Made by a program: the position numbers and the translations under genes. Below the pieces are notes generated by a model. That model made no database searches, was not told where the DNA came from, and saw only the letters and a program-made list of their open reading frames with translations. A stretch of 33,194 nt of DNA from Actinomycetota bacterium (GTDB lineage Bacteria > Actinomycetota > Actinomycetes > Nanopelagicales > Nanopelagicaceae), in the NCBI GenBank assembly GCA_009700025.1, contig WLMW01000010.1:1-33194 (forward strand), written 5' to 3'. Of the stretch, positions 15,691 through 22,979 are shown piece by piece; position 1 is the stretch's first letter, and the number at the start of each line of letters is the position of its first letter.

Positions 15691-17586
15691 TTACCCTACG
15701 GTAATTGTGACGGTGCTGCCACGTTTAACTTTGCTGCCAACTTTTGGTGAGATATTTGTTGTTTTCTTCAGCTTTTTGACTCCTAATTTTTTGACACTTA
15801 CCTTTAGGTCTAAATCTTTCAGTGCCTTGATGGCACTTGCTTCATCGAGTGAAAATACGTTAGGTATAAATACATATTGAGATCCCTTAGAGATAATTAG
15901 GGTAACTATTGAATTCTTTGGTGCATCGATATCTCCAAGTGGCATTTGGGACACAACGGCTCCAGCCAAGATACTTTCATTAAATTTGTAAGTACTTACA
16001 ACTTCAAAACCAGCATCAGTTAATTCATTGAGGGCTTGCTCGCCACTTTTTCCTATGTAGGAAGCAAGCGGAATCGTTTCAGGGCCCTTACTCACAACAA
16101 GATTGACGGTTGTATCGCGTTTTACTTTTACTCCAGATTTTGGTTCGGATGTAATTACAAACCCTTTAGGAATGACACCGCTATATATTTGAGTAGTTGT
16201 ACCCAAGTTCAAGGGAAATTTTGTAATTGTTTTTGCTGCGGCTTCAGGCGTTAAACCGGTAAGAGTTGGAAAAATGTAACGCTCGATACCTTTTGAAATA
16301 ACTAATGTGACAGTTCCTGCTGGATCAATACGTCCACCACCAGGAGGTGAAGATTCAATGATTGTATTTAATGGAACGTCTTCATCAAAACGTTTTTCGA
16401 CAACAATATTGGTGATACCAAGTGGCGTGAGTTCTGCAAGTGCTTCTTTGTAGCTTCCTCCAACTGTCGATGGGACAACGATGCGAGACCCAGGTCCTAC
16501 AAGCGCGTACCAACCTCCAACTCCTAGCGCGATAGCTAAAAAAACCGCAACTTTACGATTGCGGCGCACCCGCTTGCTAGTCCGACGCTTCTTTTCAGTT
16601 ACTCGACGAACCTCTTTAGTATTTTCGAGAATTTCATTAGTTGGTTCAGCAATGACTTCGGGCTCAATTTTTGCTCGAGGTTTTTCACGAATTGGTTCAA
16701 CTGGCAGATCCAAATTTAATTTAAGTTGATTCTGTTTTGGATCTAAGCTAGAAGAAATAGCTTCCAGCGCAGCAAGGAAAGCAGCGGCATCTCGGGGACG
16801 TAAATCAGGGTTCCGATTGGTTGCCTGACTGATTAGTTCATCGAGAGCTTCGGGAATCTCTTTACGGACAGAGCGCAGGCGGGGAATATCTTGGTTGACG
16901 TGCATATAGGCGATTTGAATGGGAGTTTGTCCTATGAAAGGTTTCTCACCTGTCAATAATTCAAAAGCAATAATTCCGACGGCATACACATCACTTCGTG
17001 AGTCGGCTACACCCCGTTGTACTTGTTCAGGAGATAGATAAGAGACTGAACCAAGGATGATGCTCGATTCAGCAGTCATGGTTGATCCAATAATTTCTCC
17101 ACGAGCTAGACCAAAGTCTGCGATTTTTACTCGGCCCTCACGCGATATTAGGATATTTTCAGGCTTAATATCACGATGCACTATTCCAATTGCATGAGCG
17201 GCAGCAAGTGCACTTAAAATGGGAGTCAAATAATTAATTGCATCTTTAGTGGCAAAACGCCCACGTTCATTTAAATATTCGCGCAGAGTGCTTCCATCAA
17301 TTAACTCCATGACAAGAAAAACTGCAGGAGTTCCATGTTGATTCCATCCTTGATCTTGGACCGCGACGATATTGGGATGCGATAAGGCGGCTGCAGCTTT
17401 AGCTTCTCGGATGAAGCGGTTCACATATGCCTCATCCTGAGCTAGATGAGGGTGCATAATCTTTACAGCAACTTTGCGATCTAAGCGGGTATCGAGAGCC
17501 TCGTAAACGGATGCCATACCGCCTGTAGCCACCTGTCGAATTAATTGATAGCGATCATCAATGAGTTCTCCAGATAAGTCTGACAT
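15691..17586 (-). CDS. pknL: PASTA-domain Ser/Thr protein kinase (PknB/PknL type)
   Basis: Membrane receptor-type Hanks kinase. The kinase domain spans about residues 12-275: glycine loop VATGGMASVYEA, Lys42 in VAVK, catalytic HRDIKPEN with Asp139, DFG at 157-159 and SPEQ in place of APE. A charged linker rich in Lys/Arg leads to one transmembrane helix at about 346-363. Four extracellular PASTA repeats follow (about 370-631), which in this family sense muropeptides or lipid II and control growth and division. Its place between aroG and a GGPP synthase matches pknL synteny in corynebacteria and mycobacteria, hence the symbol; PknB is the functional alternative. TAAAAT lies 7 nt before the ATG, so the mRNA may be leaderless. 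Confidence 0.92.
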   Translation of the reverse strand: MSDLSGELIDDRYQLIRQVATGGMASVYEALDTRLDRKVAVKIMHPHLAQDEAYVNRFIREAKAAAALSHPNIVAVQDQGWNQHGTPAVFLVMELIDGSTLREYLNERGRFATKDAINYLTPILSALAAAHAIGIVHRDIKPENILISREGRVKIADFGLARGEIIGSTMTAESSIILGSVSYLSPEQVQRGVADSRSDVYAVGIIAFELLTGEKPFIGQTPIQIAYMHVNQDIPRLRSVRKEIPEALDELISQATNRNPDLRPRDAAAFLAALEAISSSLDPKQNQLKLNLDLPVEPIREKPRAKIEPEVIAEPTNEILENTKEVRRVTEKKRRTSKRVRRNRKVAVFLAIALGVGGWYALVGPGSRIVVPSTVGGSYKEALAELTPLGITNIVVEKRFDEDVPLNTIIESSPPGGGRIDPAGTVTLVISKGIERYIFPTLTGLTPEAAAKTITKFPLNLGTTTQIYSGVIPKGFVITSEPKSGVKVKRDTTVNLVVSKGPETIPLASYIGKSGEQALNELTDAGFEVVSTYKFNESILAGAVVSQMPLGDIDAPKNSIVTLIISKGSQYVFIPNVFSLDEASAIKALKDLDLKVSVKKLGVKKLKKTTNISPKVGSKVKRGSTVTITVG

Positions 17587-17593
17587 AGCGTGA

Positions 17594-17599
17594 ATTTTA
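17594..17599 (-). promoter_or_regulatory. -10 box of the PASTA kinase gene
   Basis: Read on the minus strand, TAAAAT lies 7 nt before the kinase ATG, with no Shine-Dalgarno between. The 56-bp gap to the upstream kinase-like gene allows an independent promoter for the kinase-nfo-eamA-ltaE unit. Confidence 0.45.
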
Positions 17600-17625
17600 T
17601 GGATTCAACCTCAAAGTCAGGGTCG

Positions 17626-17635
17626 GGGCGCGCCC
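17626..17635. repeat. Perfect 10-bp palindrome GGGCGCGCCC
   Basis: A self-complementary G+C-only 10-mer in the 56-bp gap between the small P-loop kinase and the PASTA kinase. It stands out in otherwise A/T-leaning DNA. It has no loop and no T-tract, so it is not a standard terminator. It may be a protein-binding site upstream of the kinase promoter, or chance. Confidence 0.4.
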
Positions 17636-17642
17636 AACACGG

Positions 17643-18134
17643 CTATGAAGTCAGAAGATAATCAGCAAAGGTGCGAGTTGCGTCACCCTTAAAGTGTTTC
17701 TCCTGATCTATCTGCCACCGCCGCATCTGAGCTTCTATTTCAAAGCCATCTCTATTCAGAACACGGGCTAAGCCGATTTCAGGTTCCACGTCAAGCCAAT
17801 ACAGCGTTGCACCTGCGTCTCTGACTACTTTTTGACCGGAACCAACACCTTCAATAATAAGGATATCCGTGGGTTCGTATGTGCGTGAAGAGTCAAAAGA
17901 GTTGTTCGCCCAGTTATAAATTGGAACCGTGTGTTGAAGGCGAGCAGAAAAGGCCTCAACTATCTTGGCAAGAGTTACGGTTAAATCTTGACTCAGTGGA
18001 TTTGTCCATCCAGCATAAAGATCATCCATGTGGATGACATGGAGAGACTTCTCCTTAGAAAGATCTATCTGTAACTTCGCAGCTAAAGTAGTTTTGCCAG
18101 CACCGGCAGGACCATCAATGGCTATAAGTGTCAT
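17643..18134 (-). CDS. Small P-loop kinase, uridine-kinase-like; candidate thiamine-salvage kinase
   Basis: A 163-aa P-loop kinase of the uridine/cytidine kinase type. The Walker A is GPAGAGKT (residues 8-15 from the chosen start) and HMDDLY supplies the acidic pair seen in nucleoside kinases. IIEGVGSG and the Arg-rich stretch AQMRRWQ complete the fold. The track begins at a TTG at 18161; I prefer ATG 18134, which starts just before the first beta strand (MTLIAIDG) and has GGAAG upstream. It overlaps the transporter gene by 20 bp, so the two are translationally coupled. Since that transporter has a TPP riboswitch, the kinase may phosphorylate thiamine or a precursor. That role is inferred from context only. 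Confidence 0.8.
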   Translation of the reverse strand: MTLIAIDGPAGAGKTTLAAKLQIDLSKEKSLHVIHMDDLYAGWTNPLSQDLTVTLAKIVEAFSARLQHTVPIYNWANNSFDSSRTYEPTDILIIEGVGSGQKVVRDAGATLYWLDVEPEIGLARVLNRDGFEIEAQMRRWQIDQEKHFKGDATRTFADYLLTS

Positions 18135-18690
18135 TCCAGCGCTTCCATCCGAGAATCGCAATTAACGTGAAAGCAAAATACAACACCGCCGTAAACCAAT
18201 AACCAAGTACCGCATATTGCACCGTTCCTGCTGCATCTACGATAAGCCAAACAACCCATGACTCAGTTTTTTCATAGACCATCAGAATCTGAGCAACCAG
18301 ACTTGCTACCAGTAAAAATGCATCTGACCATGTTGCTGCTGCACCGATGCGGGCTAGTACTGGGGTAAGTAGAGAAACTGAAACAATCGTTGCAACTGCC
18401 CATAACGCTCTATTGCGCGCAGAAAGTGCTCCAGGTTTAGCACCAGTTGGCGCCCAATCGCGCCAACCCCAGTAGGCGGCTAAAATAAAAATTATTTGAA
18501 GTGCGGCACTAGCAAATAAGTCAGCCTGATAAAAAAAGATCATGTACAAAAAGCTACTTGCTGCCCACCAAGGCCATGTGATGCGCTGTCCGGTTGTACC
18601 AAGCAACACACCTACAAATGAAACCACTGCTGACAAGAGCTCAAGGATTGAAACGTCATAGCCCCAAGCACTAAAAAGAATAGTTGACAT
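18115..18690 (-). CDS. pnuT: PnuC-family transporter, predicted thiamine transporter (PnuT)
   Basis: A 191-aa membrane protein of the PnuC vitamin-transporter family with about six to seven hydrophobic helices. The conserved aromatic segment AAYWGWRDW (71-79) is the substrate-site signature, and a second WKRW motif lies near the C-terminus. PnuC proteins facilitate uptake of unphosphorylated vitamins (nicotinamide riboside, thiamine, riboflavin), which are trapped by a kinase. A clear TPP riboswitch directly precedes the gene, so thiamine is the most likely substrate, and family members regulated this way are named PnuT. The ATG follows an AAAGGA ribosome binding site by 7 nt. The 3' end overlaps the small kinase. 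Confidence 0.88.
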   Translation of the reverse strand: MSTILFSAWGYDVSILELLSAVVSFVGVLLGTTGQRITWPWWAASSFLYMIFFYQADLFASAALQIIFILAAYWGWRDWAPTGAKPGALSARNRALWAVATIVSVSLLTPVLARIGAAATWSDAFLLVASLVAQILMVYEKTESWVVWLIVDAAGTVQYAVLGYWFTAVLYFAFTLIAILGWKRWNDTYSH

Positions 18691-18697
18691 ACATAAT

Positions 18698-18780
18698 TCC
18701 TTTCCAAATCCGCATTACCGGATTGGTCAAACGGTCGGTCTGAATCTCAGACCCTCTCAGCCTTTGGCGGCTCCCGTGCG
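18698..18780 (-). promoter_or_regulatory. TPP (THI-element) riboswitch upstream of pnuT
   Basis: On the minus strand the leader contains the TPP aptamer landmarks in order: CACGGGAGCC, then GGCTGAGAGGG (the CTGAGA core), then GACCGACCG, and finally CCAATCC-GGTAATGC-GGATTTGG, which forms the P4/P5 arm around the conserved GGTAATGC, closed by GGAAAGG. The variable arm P3 is GGTCTGA...TCAGACC. The ribosome binding site AAAGGA is part of the 3' end of the aptamer and lies 7 nt before the ATG. Control is therefore probably translational: TPP binding would hide the ribosome binding site. No separate terminator hairpin is seen. Confidence 0.92.
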
Positions 18781-18784
18781 TCAT

Positions 18785-18794
18785 AGAGTAGCGT
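18785..18794. promoter_or_regulatory. Overlapping divergent -10 boxes of pnuT and crtYc
   Basis: AGAGTAGCGT contains TAGCGT on the plus strand (18789-18794), 6 nt before the crtYc GTG, and TACTCT on the minus strand (18790-18785), about 10 nt before the first conserved bases of the riboswitch. They share the TA at 18789-18790. The crtYc transcript would be leaderless, while the pnuT transcript begins almost exactly at the aptamer. The fit to both genes makes this one of the better promoter calls. Confidence 0.6.
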
Positions 18795-18800
18795 TAACCT

Positions 18801-19121
18801 GTGTTGAAGTTTGGGTATTTAGCGATGATTATCTTCACTGTCGTTGGCTCATTTTGGCTTGAGATTTTTTTGAAGGTGGGAGTTTTAAGAAGATTTAAGC
18901 GGGCTTTTAAGGCAATTGCGCCTATAGCTCTCCTCTTCATTGCTTGGGATGCCTATGCAATACGCAGTGGACACTGGCGCTTTGATGATCAACAGATTCT
19001 TGGAATTTATGGCCCATTTTGTATTCCGGTTGAGGAGTACTTGTTTTTCATTGTTGTTCCATTTGCGGCGATCATGACTATTGAAGCGGTACGAACCGTC
19101 AAGAAACATTGGCAGATTTAA
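18801..19121 (+). CDS. crtYc: Lycopene cyclase subunit CrtYc
   Basis: One half of the heterodimeric actinobacterial/archaeal-type lycopene cyclase, a membrane enzyme that closes beta rings on the ends of lycopene. The 106-aa protein has three hydrophobic helices. The family signature is WDAYAIRSGHW followed by GIYGPFCIPVEEYLFF, where the PVEE acids are thought to act in proton-driven cyclisation. The GTG start is 6 nt after TAGCGT, with no Shine-Dalgarno. crtYd begins 2 nt after its stop. Confidence 0.9.
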   Translation: MLKFGYLAMIIFTVVGSFWLEIFLKVGVLRRFKRAFKAIAPIALLFIAWDAYAIRSGHWRFDDQQILGIYGPFCIPVEEYLFFIVVPFAAIMTIEAVRTVKKHWQI

Positions 19122-19123
19122 CT

Positions 19124-19426
19124 ATGACATATACGCAAATTGCAATCATCGCAGTTGCATGTGCAGTCATCTTTGATTTTTATATCACTAGGAGTCGATT
19201 ATTGAGGCGTAGAGTTTTCTGGACTTCCTATGCGATTATTCTGCTTTTTCAGTTAGTCACTAATTGGTGGTTGACTTCACGAAATATTGTTATGTATCAC
19301 CCAGATGCAATCATCGGAATACGAATAGCATCTGCCCCAGTTGAGGACTTGCTTTTCGGTTTTGCTTTAGTGCTCGGGATCTCAACTAATTGGATACGAC
19401 TAGGCGCTTCAGAAAAGCAGCACTAG
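19124..19426 (+). CDS. crtYd: Lycopene cyclase subunit CrtYd
   Basis: Second half of the split lycopene cyclase. Three hydrophobic helices are present, and the conserved acidic motif appears as IASAPVEDLLFG, the counterpart of PVEEYLFF in CrtYc. The ORF track starts at TTG 19109 inside crtYc. I prefer ATG 19124, which follows the crtYc TAA by 2 nt and gives 100 aa. The partner lies directly upstream, so both halves come from one message in equal amounts. The last 41 bp overlap the 3' end of crtB on the other strand. Confidence 0.88.
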   Translation: MTYTQIAIIAVACAVIFDFYITRSRLLRRRVFWTSYAIILLFQLVTNWWLTSRNIVMYHPDAIIGIRIASAPVEDLLFGFALVLGISTNWIRLGASEKQH

Positions 19427-20258
19427 CAACACGCAGACGCCTTAAAGCCGAAGTTTTTGCACGCTTGTTAAAGATGTCGTAGCCAATTTTTTCAACTTCA
19501 TCAACGATTCCGCAGTACAGATTGCTGGCTGCCTGTATGCAGGGACGACTTGAAGCATCTAGCAATGCGATTCCTGGTGCTGCTTCAGATTGGAGTTGCC
19601 TAACGCGAGCTATCTGAAACTTGAGCGCCTCAATAATTTGAGGTGTCAAGACTCGTGCTTCCAACATTTCGCGAGAGACGCCAAACTGAGCCAGTTCTTG
19701 AATGGGAATATAAATCCGACCCCGTTCTAAATCTTCACCAACATCGCGGATGAAGTTAGCTAACTGGAAGGCGATTCCAAGTTTCTTAGCTGATTCAAAA
19801 GCCGCGATATCGCTATAACCAAGAACAGGAACCATTTCAAGGCCGATGACTGCAGCAGAGCCGTAAACATATTCCAATAAATCATCGTAGGTTTCATACT
19901 CTTGGACGGTTAGATCCATGGTCATAGAATGTAAAAATGCCTCAAAATGTGCGTGGGGAATTTGAAATTTATTCACTGTATCTATGAGCGCGCGGCCAAT
20001 TGCATCATCGCTCACCCCAGCCTTTAAATCAATAAGAATTTTTTTGCCCCAAATATCGAGAGCATCAGCTTTTTCTTGAACGCTTAATTCGGATTCCAAG
20101 TCATCAACAATTTCATCGGCATAGCGTGCGAAGCCGTAGAGGGCGTGAACGTATTGCCGTTTAGGTTTTGGCAGCAATAAAGTTGCTAAGTAGTAGGTCT
20201 TTCCATGAAGAGCATTTAATCTTTTGCACTCCGCATAAGATGCTTGGAGCTCATCCAT
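19386..20258 (-). CDS. crtB: Phytoene synthase
   Basis: Joins two GGPP molecules head to head to make phytoene, the first C40 carotenoid. The two aspartate-rich motifs that hold Mg-diphosphate are DEIVD (48-52) and RDVGEDLERGR with Asp172 and Asp176. The segment YGFARYADEIVDD is characteristic of bacterial CrtB, and the 290-aa length is normal. Its ATG directly abuts the crtI stop codon. It is the last gene of the crtE-crtI-crtB unit. Confidence 0.96.
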   Translation of the reverse strand: MDELQASYAECKRLNALHGKTYYLATLLLPKPKRQYVHALYGFARYADEIVDDLESELSVQEKADALDIWGKKILIDLKAGVSDDAIGRALIDTVNKFQIPHAHFEAFLHSMTMDLTVQEYETYDDLLEYVYGSAAVIGLEMVPVLGYSDIAAFESAKKLGIAFQLANFIRDVGEDLERGRIYIPIQELAQFGVSREMLEARVLTPQIIEALKFQIARVRQLQSEAAPGIALLDASSRPCIQAASNLYCGIVDEVEKIGYDIFNKRAKTSALRRLRVASAAFLKRLVVSN

Positions 20259-21743
20259 CTATTTAACCGGACCAACTATGCGTTCAGCAGCCAAGCGTCC
20301 TGAGATTAAAACCATCGGAACACCAACACCTGGCTGGGTACCAGAACCCGCAAAGACCACGTTCTCGATTCCGGCCGCCATATTACGTGGTCTAAAAGGT
20401 CCAGTTTGGAAAAACGTATGTGCACTTGCAAATGGTGCCCCGCGTTCCATTCCCTGGGCTTGCCAATCCAATGGAGTTGTTAGAACTTCGGTTTCTATAG
20501 CATCGCCAAAGCCTGTGTAACCACGTTTTTCTAAGGTTTCCACCATGTGATCACGATAAGGCTTCGCTTGAGTCTTCCAATCAATGTCGGCATCTAGGTT
20601 TGGCGTCGGGAAAAGCACGTAGTACGAATTCTTACCTGGAGGAGCCAAGGAGGGGTCATCTAAAGAAGGAATTGTTACTAGCACACTTGGATCAGACATT
20701 ACCTTCTTCTGTTTAATTAATTCATCAAAAACGCCATCCCATGATTCACCAAAATGGATATTGTGGTGGGCAGCAAATTCGTATTTTTTTGAGGAACCTA
20801 CCAGCATGGTGACGCACGATGGTGAATAGTTTAAACGCTTTACCGATAGTGGAGTTTTACCCAACAAGTCTCGCCATGCCACCGGTAAATCTGGATTCAA
20901 AATGACAGCGTCACATTCAATACGTTGTCCATCTTCTGTAAGTACAGCTTTTGCTCGACCGTTTGATACTTCAACCTTTGAGACTGTGGTTCCATATTTG
21001 AATTCAACACCGTGTTTGGTTGCAGCAGCTGCAAGTGCACGAGGGACAGCATGCATTCCTCCCTTAGGAAAGAAGACTCCATTTACAGAGTCCATGTATG
21101 CAATGACTGCATAAATTGCAAGAGCTTGCTGAGGACTTACACCCGCATACATAGCTTGGAATGAGTAAACCTTCTGTAGGCGCGGGTCTTTCATAAATTG
21201 ACTGACTTTAGGCGCTAAACGTCGAAATCCACCCAGTGCTATCAAGCGCGCAAGATTAGGGGTAAGTAGGTTCAAAGGCGAGTCAATGTTCCGATCAATA
21301 AAATCATTCATCTCGTACTTGTATAGCTTCGTTACAAAATCTACATATCTCGCATAACCCGCAGCTTCACTGGGGCTAATTTTTAAGGCAATTTCTGCCT
21401 CCATTTCTTGTGTGTTTGCATGCACGTCGAGTTGAGAACCATCGGCATAGTAAGCACGGTACAAAGGAGTAACAGGTTTGAGTTCCAACCAATCATTCAT
21501 ATCTTCGCCGACACAACTAAAAGCATCTTGAATCAGCGATGGCATAGTTAAAACCGATGGCCCGGTATCAAAAGAGTAACCATCTTTGTTTAGTAGCCCA
21601 TTGCGACCACCAGGTACTAACTCGCGTTCAATAACAGTTACTTTACGACCAGCTCCAGCTAAACGAAGTGCAGCACTGAGACCAGCTAATCCAGCCCCAA
21701 CGATGACAACATGATCTGTTGGGCCTTTTACTCGTGCGACCAT
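20259..21743 (-). CDS. crtI: Phytoene desaturase (lycopene-forming CrtI)
   Basis: FAD-dependent desaturase converting phytoene to lycopene. The N-terminal Rossmann motif is VVIVGAGLAGLSAA (GAGLAG at 16-21), followed by PGGRNG and the substrate-pocket motif FDTGPSVLTMP. The C-terminal flavin motif is FAGSGTQPGVGVPMVLISGR. The 494-aa length is typical. Position between crtE and crtB makes it the main phytoene desaturase, as opposed to the paralogue at 23575. Its ATG abuts the crtE stop. Confidence 0.95.
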   Translation of the reverse strand: MVARVKGPTDHVVIVGAGLAGLSAALRLAGAGRKVTVIERELVPGGRNGLLNKDGYSFDTGPSVLTMPSLIQDAFSCVGEDMNDWLELKPVTPLYRAYYADGSQLDVHANTQEMEAEIALKISPSEAAGYARYVDFVTKLYKYEMNDFIDRNIDSPLNLLTPNLARLIALGGFRRLAPKVSQFMKDPRLQKVYSFQAMYAGVSPQQALAIYAVIAYMDSVNGVFFPKGGMHAVPRALAAAATKHGVEFKYGTTVSKVEVSNGRAKAVLTEDGQRIECDAVILNPDLPVAWRDLLGKTPLSVKRLNYSPSCVTMLVGSSKKYEFAAHHNIHFGESWDGVFDELIKQKKVMSDPSVLVTIPSLDDPSLAPPGKNSYYVLFPTPNLDADIDWKTQAKPYRDHMVETLEKRGYTGFGDAIETEVLTTPLDWQAQGMERGAPFASAHTFFQTGPFRPRNMAAGIENVVFAGSGTQPGVGVPMVLISGRLAAERIVGPVK

Positions 21744-22820
21744 TTACGTGCTCCTCTTAGTTGCAATTTTAGCTAATTCAAGAAGTAATGGATGAGCTGC
21801 TTGCGCAATTAGTTCATCCTCGGCTGCTCGAAGTGCTTGGTCCGTAAGTTGATCAATCATCAACTCAAGTTTTTCTTTCGCTCCTGAAGTAATAATTATT
21901 TCCTGCAAGATTGAGATTCCCTGTGAATCCAAATCTGGTGCACCAAAATACTTCTTACTTTCTTCTCGCATTGATTCGGTACATGCCGCATCGGTTAGGG
22001 CAATAAGAACTGTACGTTTTCCTTCACGTAAATCATCACCAGCAGGCTTGCCAGTGACACTAGGTTCGCCAAATACACCCATTAAATCATCACGATATTG
22101 AAATGCTTCACCAAGGGGAAGTCCATAGTCAGAGAGTGCTTTAAGAAGTTCGGGGGACTGCTTGCCTGAGAGTGCTGCACCAATGTGAAGAGGTCGTTCA
22201 ATTGTGTATTTCCCTGATTTGTACCGTGCGATTTTTTGAGAGCGAGGCAAGTCAGTAGTTTTCTGAGTTTGTTCATGAATGTCTAAGAATTGTCCGGCCA
22301 TCAATTCAACGCGCATTTCATCATGGATAGGCATCACGTCTTGAAACTGTTTAAATGTAAGTTCTGCCGCATTGAGCATTTGGTTTGACCACACTAAAGC
22401 TAAATCTCCCAATAGCACGGCGGCAGCTAAGCCGTAAGCTGGTGCAAAACCCTCAAGCTCATCTTGCACATGCATTGATTCAAAGTGTCGATGTATTGAT
22501 GGCTTACCTCGTCGAGTATCTGACCCGTCCATTAAATCATCATGGATCAGTGCGCACGCTTGTAGTAGTTCCAAACTAGCCATTGCTTTTATTGTTGGAG
22601 TTTGTGGATTACAGCCAGCGCTTAAACATCCGGCGTAAGCAAAAAGTGGGCGTAGTCGTTTTCCGCTATCTAGCAGAAATGAAGATAATGCTTGAGCGAC
22701 TGGAGTTAAATCACTTGAAATAGTTTTTAGATAATCGGACTGCTCAGTGAGGAAACCAGCCAGCTCAATCTCCACTGCATCACGAATCTCTTGCAGTGCT
22801 GCCTTCGCCTCTAAACTCAC
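21744..22820 (-). CDS. crtE: Geranylgeranyl diphosphate synthase
   Basis: Prenyl transferase that extends allylic diphosphates with isopentenyl diphosphate to make C20 GGPP for carotenoids. The first aspartate-rich motif is HDDLMDGSDTRRG, with DDLMD as DDxxD, and the second is YRDDLMGVFGE. KRLRP binds isopentenyl diphosphate. The track uses a GTG at 22856; I prefer the GTG at 22820 (358 aa), because the protein then begins at the first helix and the codon sits exactly 6 nt after TACCGT, the spacing seen at other unit heads here. The gene leads the crtE-crtI-crtB operon. It resembles the idsA-type synthase found near pknL in other actinobacteria. Confidence 0.92.
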   Translation of the reverse strand: MSLEAKAALQEIRDAVEIELAGFLTEQSDYLKTISSDLTPVAQALSSFLLDSGKRLRPLFAYAGCLSAGCNPQTPTIKAMASLELLQACALIHDDLMDGSDTRRGKPSIHRHFESMHVQDELEGFAPAYGLAAAVLLGDLALVWSNQMLNAAELTFKQFQDVMPIHDEMRVELMAGQFLDIHEQTQKTTDLPRSQKIARYKSGKYTIERPLHIGAALSGKQSPELLKALSDYGLPLGEAFQYRDDLMGVFGEPSVTGKPAGDDLREGKRTVLIALTDAACTESMREESKKYFGAPDLDSQGISILQEIIITSGAKEKLELMIDQLTDQALRAAEDELIAQAAHPLLLELAKIATKRST

Positions 22821-22826
22821 TCCATA

Positions 22827-22832
22827 ACGGTA
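22827..22832 (-). promoter_or_regulatory. -10 box of the crtE-crtI-crtB operon
   Basis: TACCGT on the minus strand lies 6 nt before the GTG at 22820. If used, it makes the crtE transcript leaderless and excludes the upstream GTG at 22856 as the start. Confidence 0.45.
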
Positions 22833-22942
22833 CCCGTAGATAGAGGTAGTTCGCACTTCGGAAAGCCCAGCACAAGTTTGGCGAAAAACAGCCCCGTACC
22901 TCCAGCTTGTCTGTATGTGACTTATGGCGCTTTCAAGGCTTC

Positions 22943-22948
22943 TATACT
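22943..22948 (+). promoter_or_regulatory. -10 box of the CDP-alcohol phosphatidyltransferase gene
   Basis: TATACT is the closest match to a consensus -10 in the window. Transcription would start near 22955, about 25 nt before the ATG at 22980, giving a short leader with a weak AAAGAG ribosome binding site. No convincing -35 is visible. Confidence 0.5.
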
Positions 22949-22979
22949 ATGAGCAGCGCAACAACCTCCAAAGAGATTA

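Noticed and set aside
22821-22856. Longer crtE start at GTG 22856
   Set aside because: The extra 12 residues look like translated promoter DNA, and the inner GTG has the 6-nt spacing from TACCGT; it cannot be fully excluded without start mapping.
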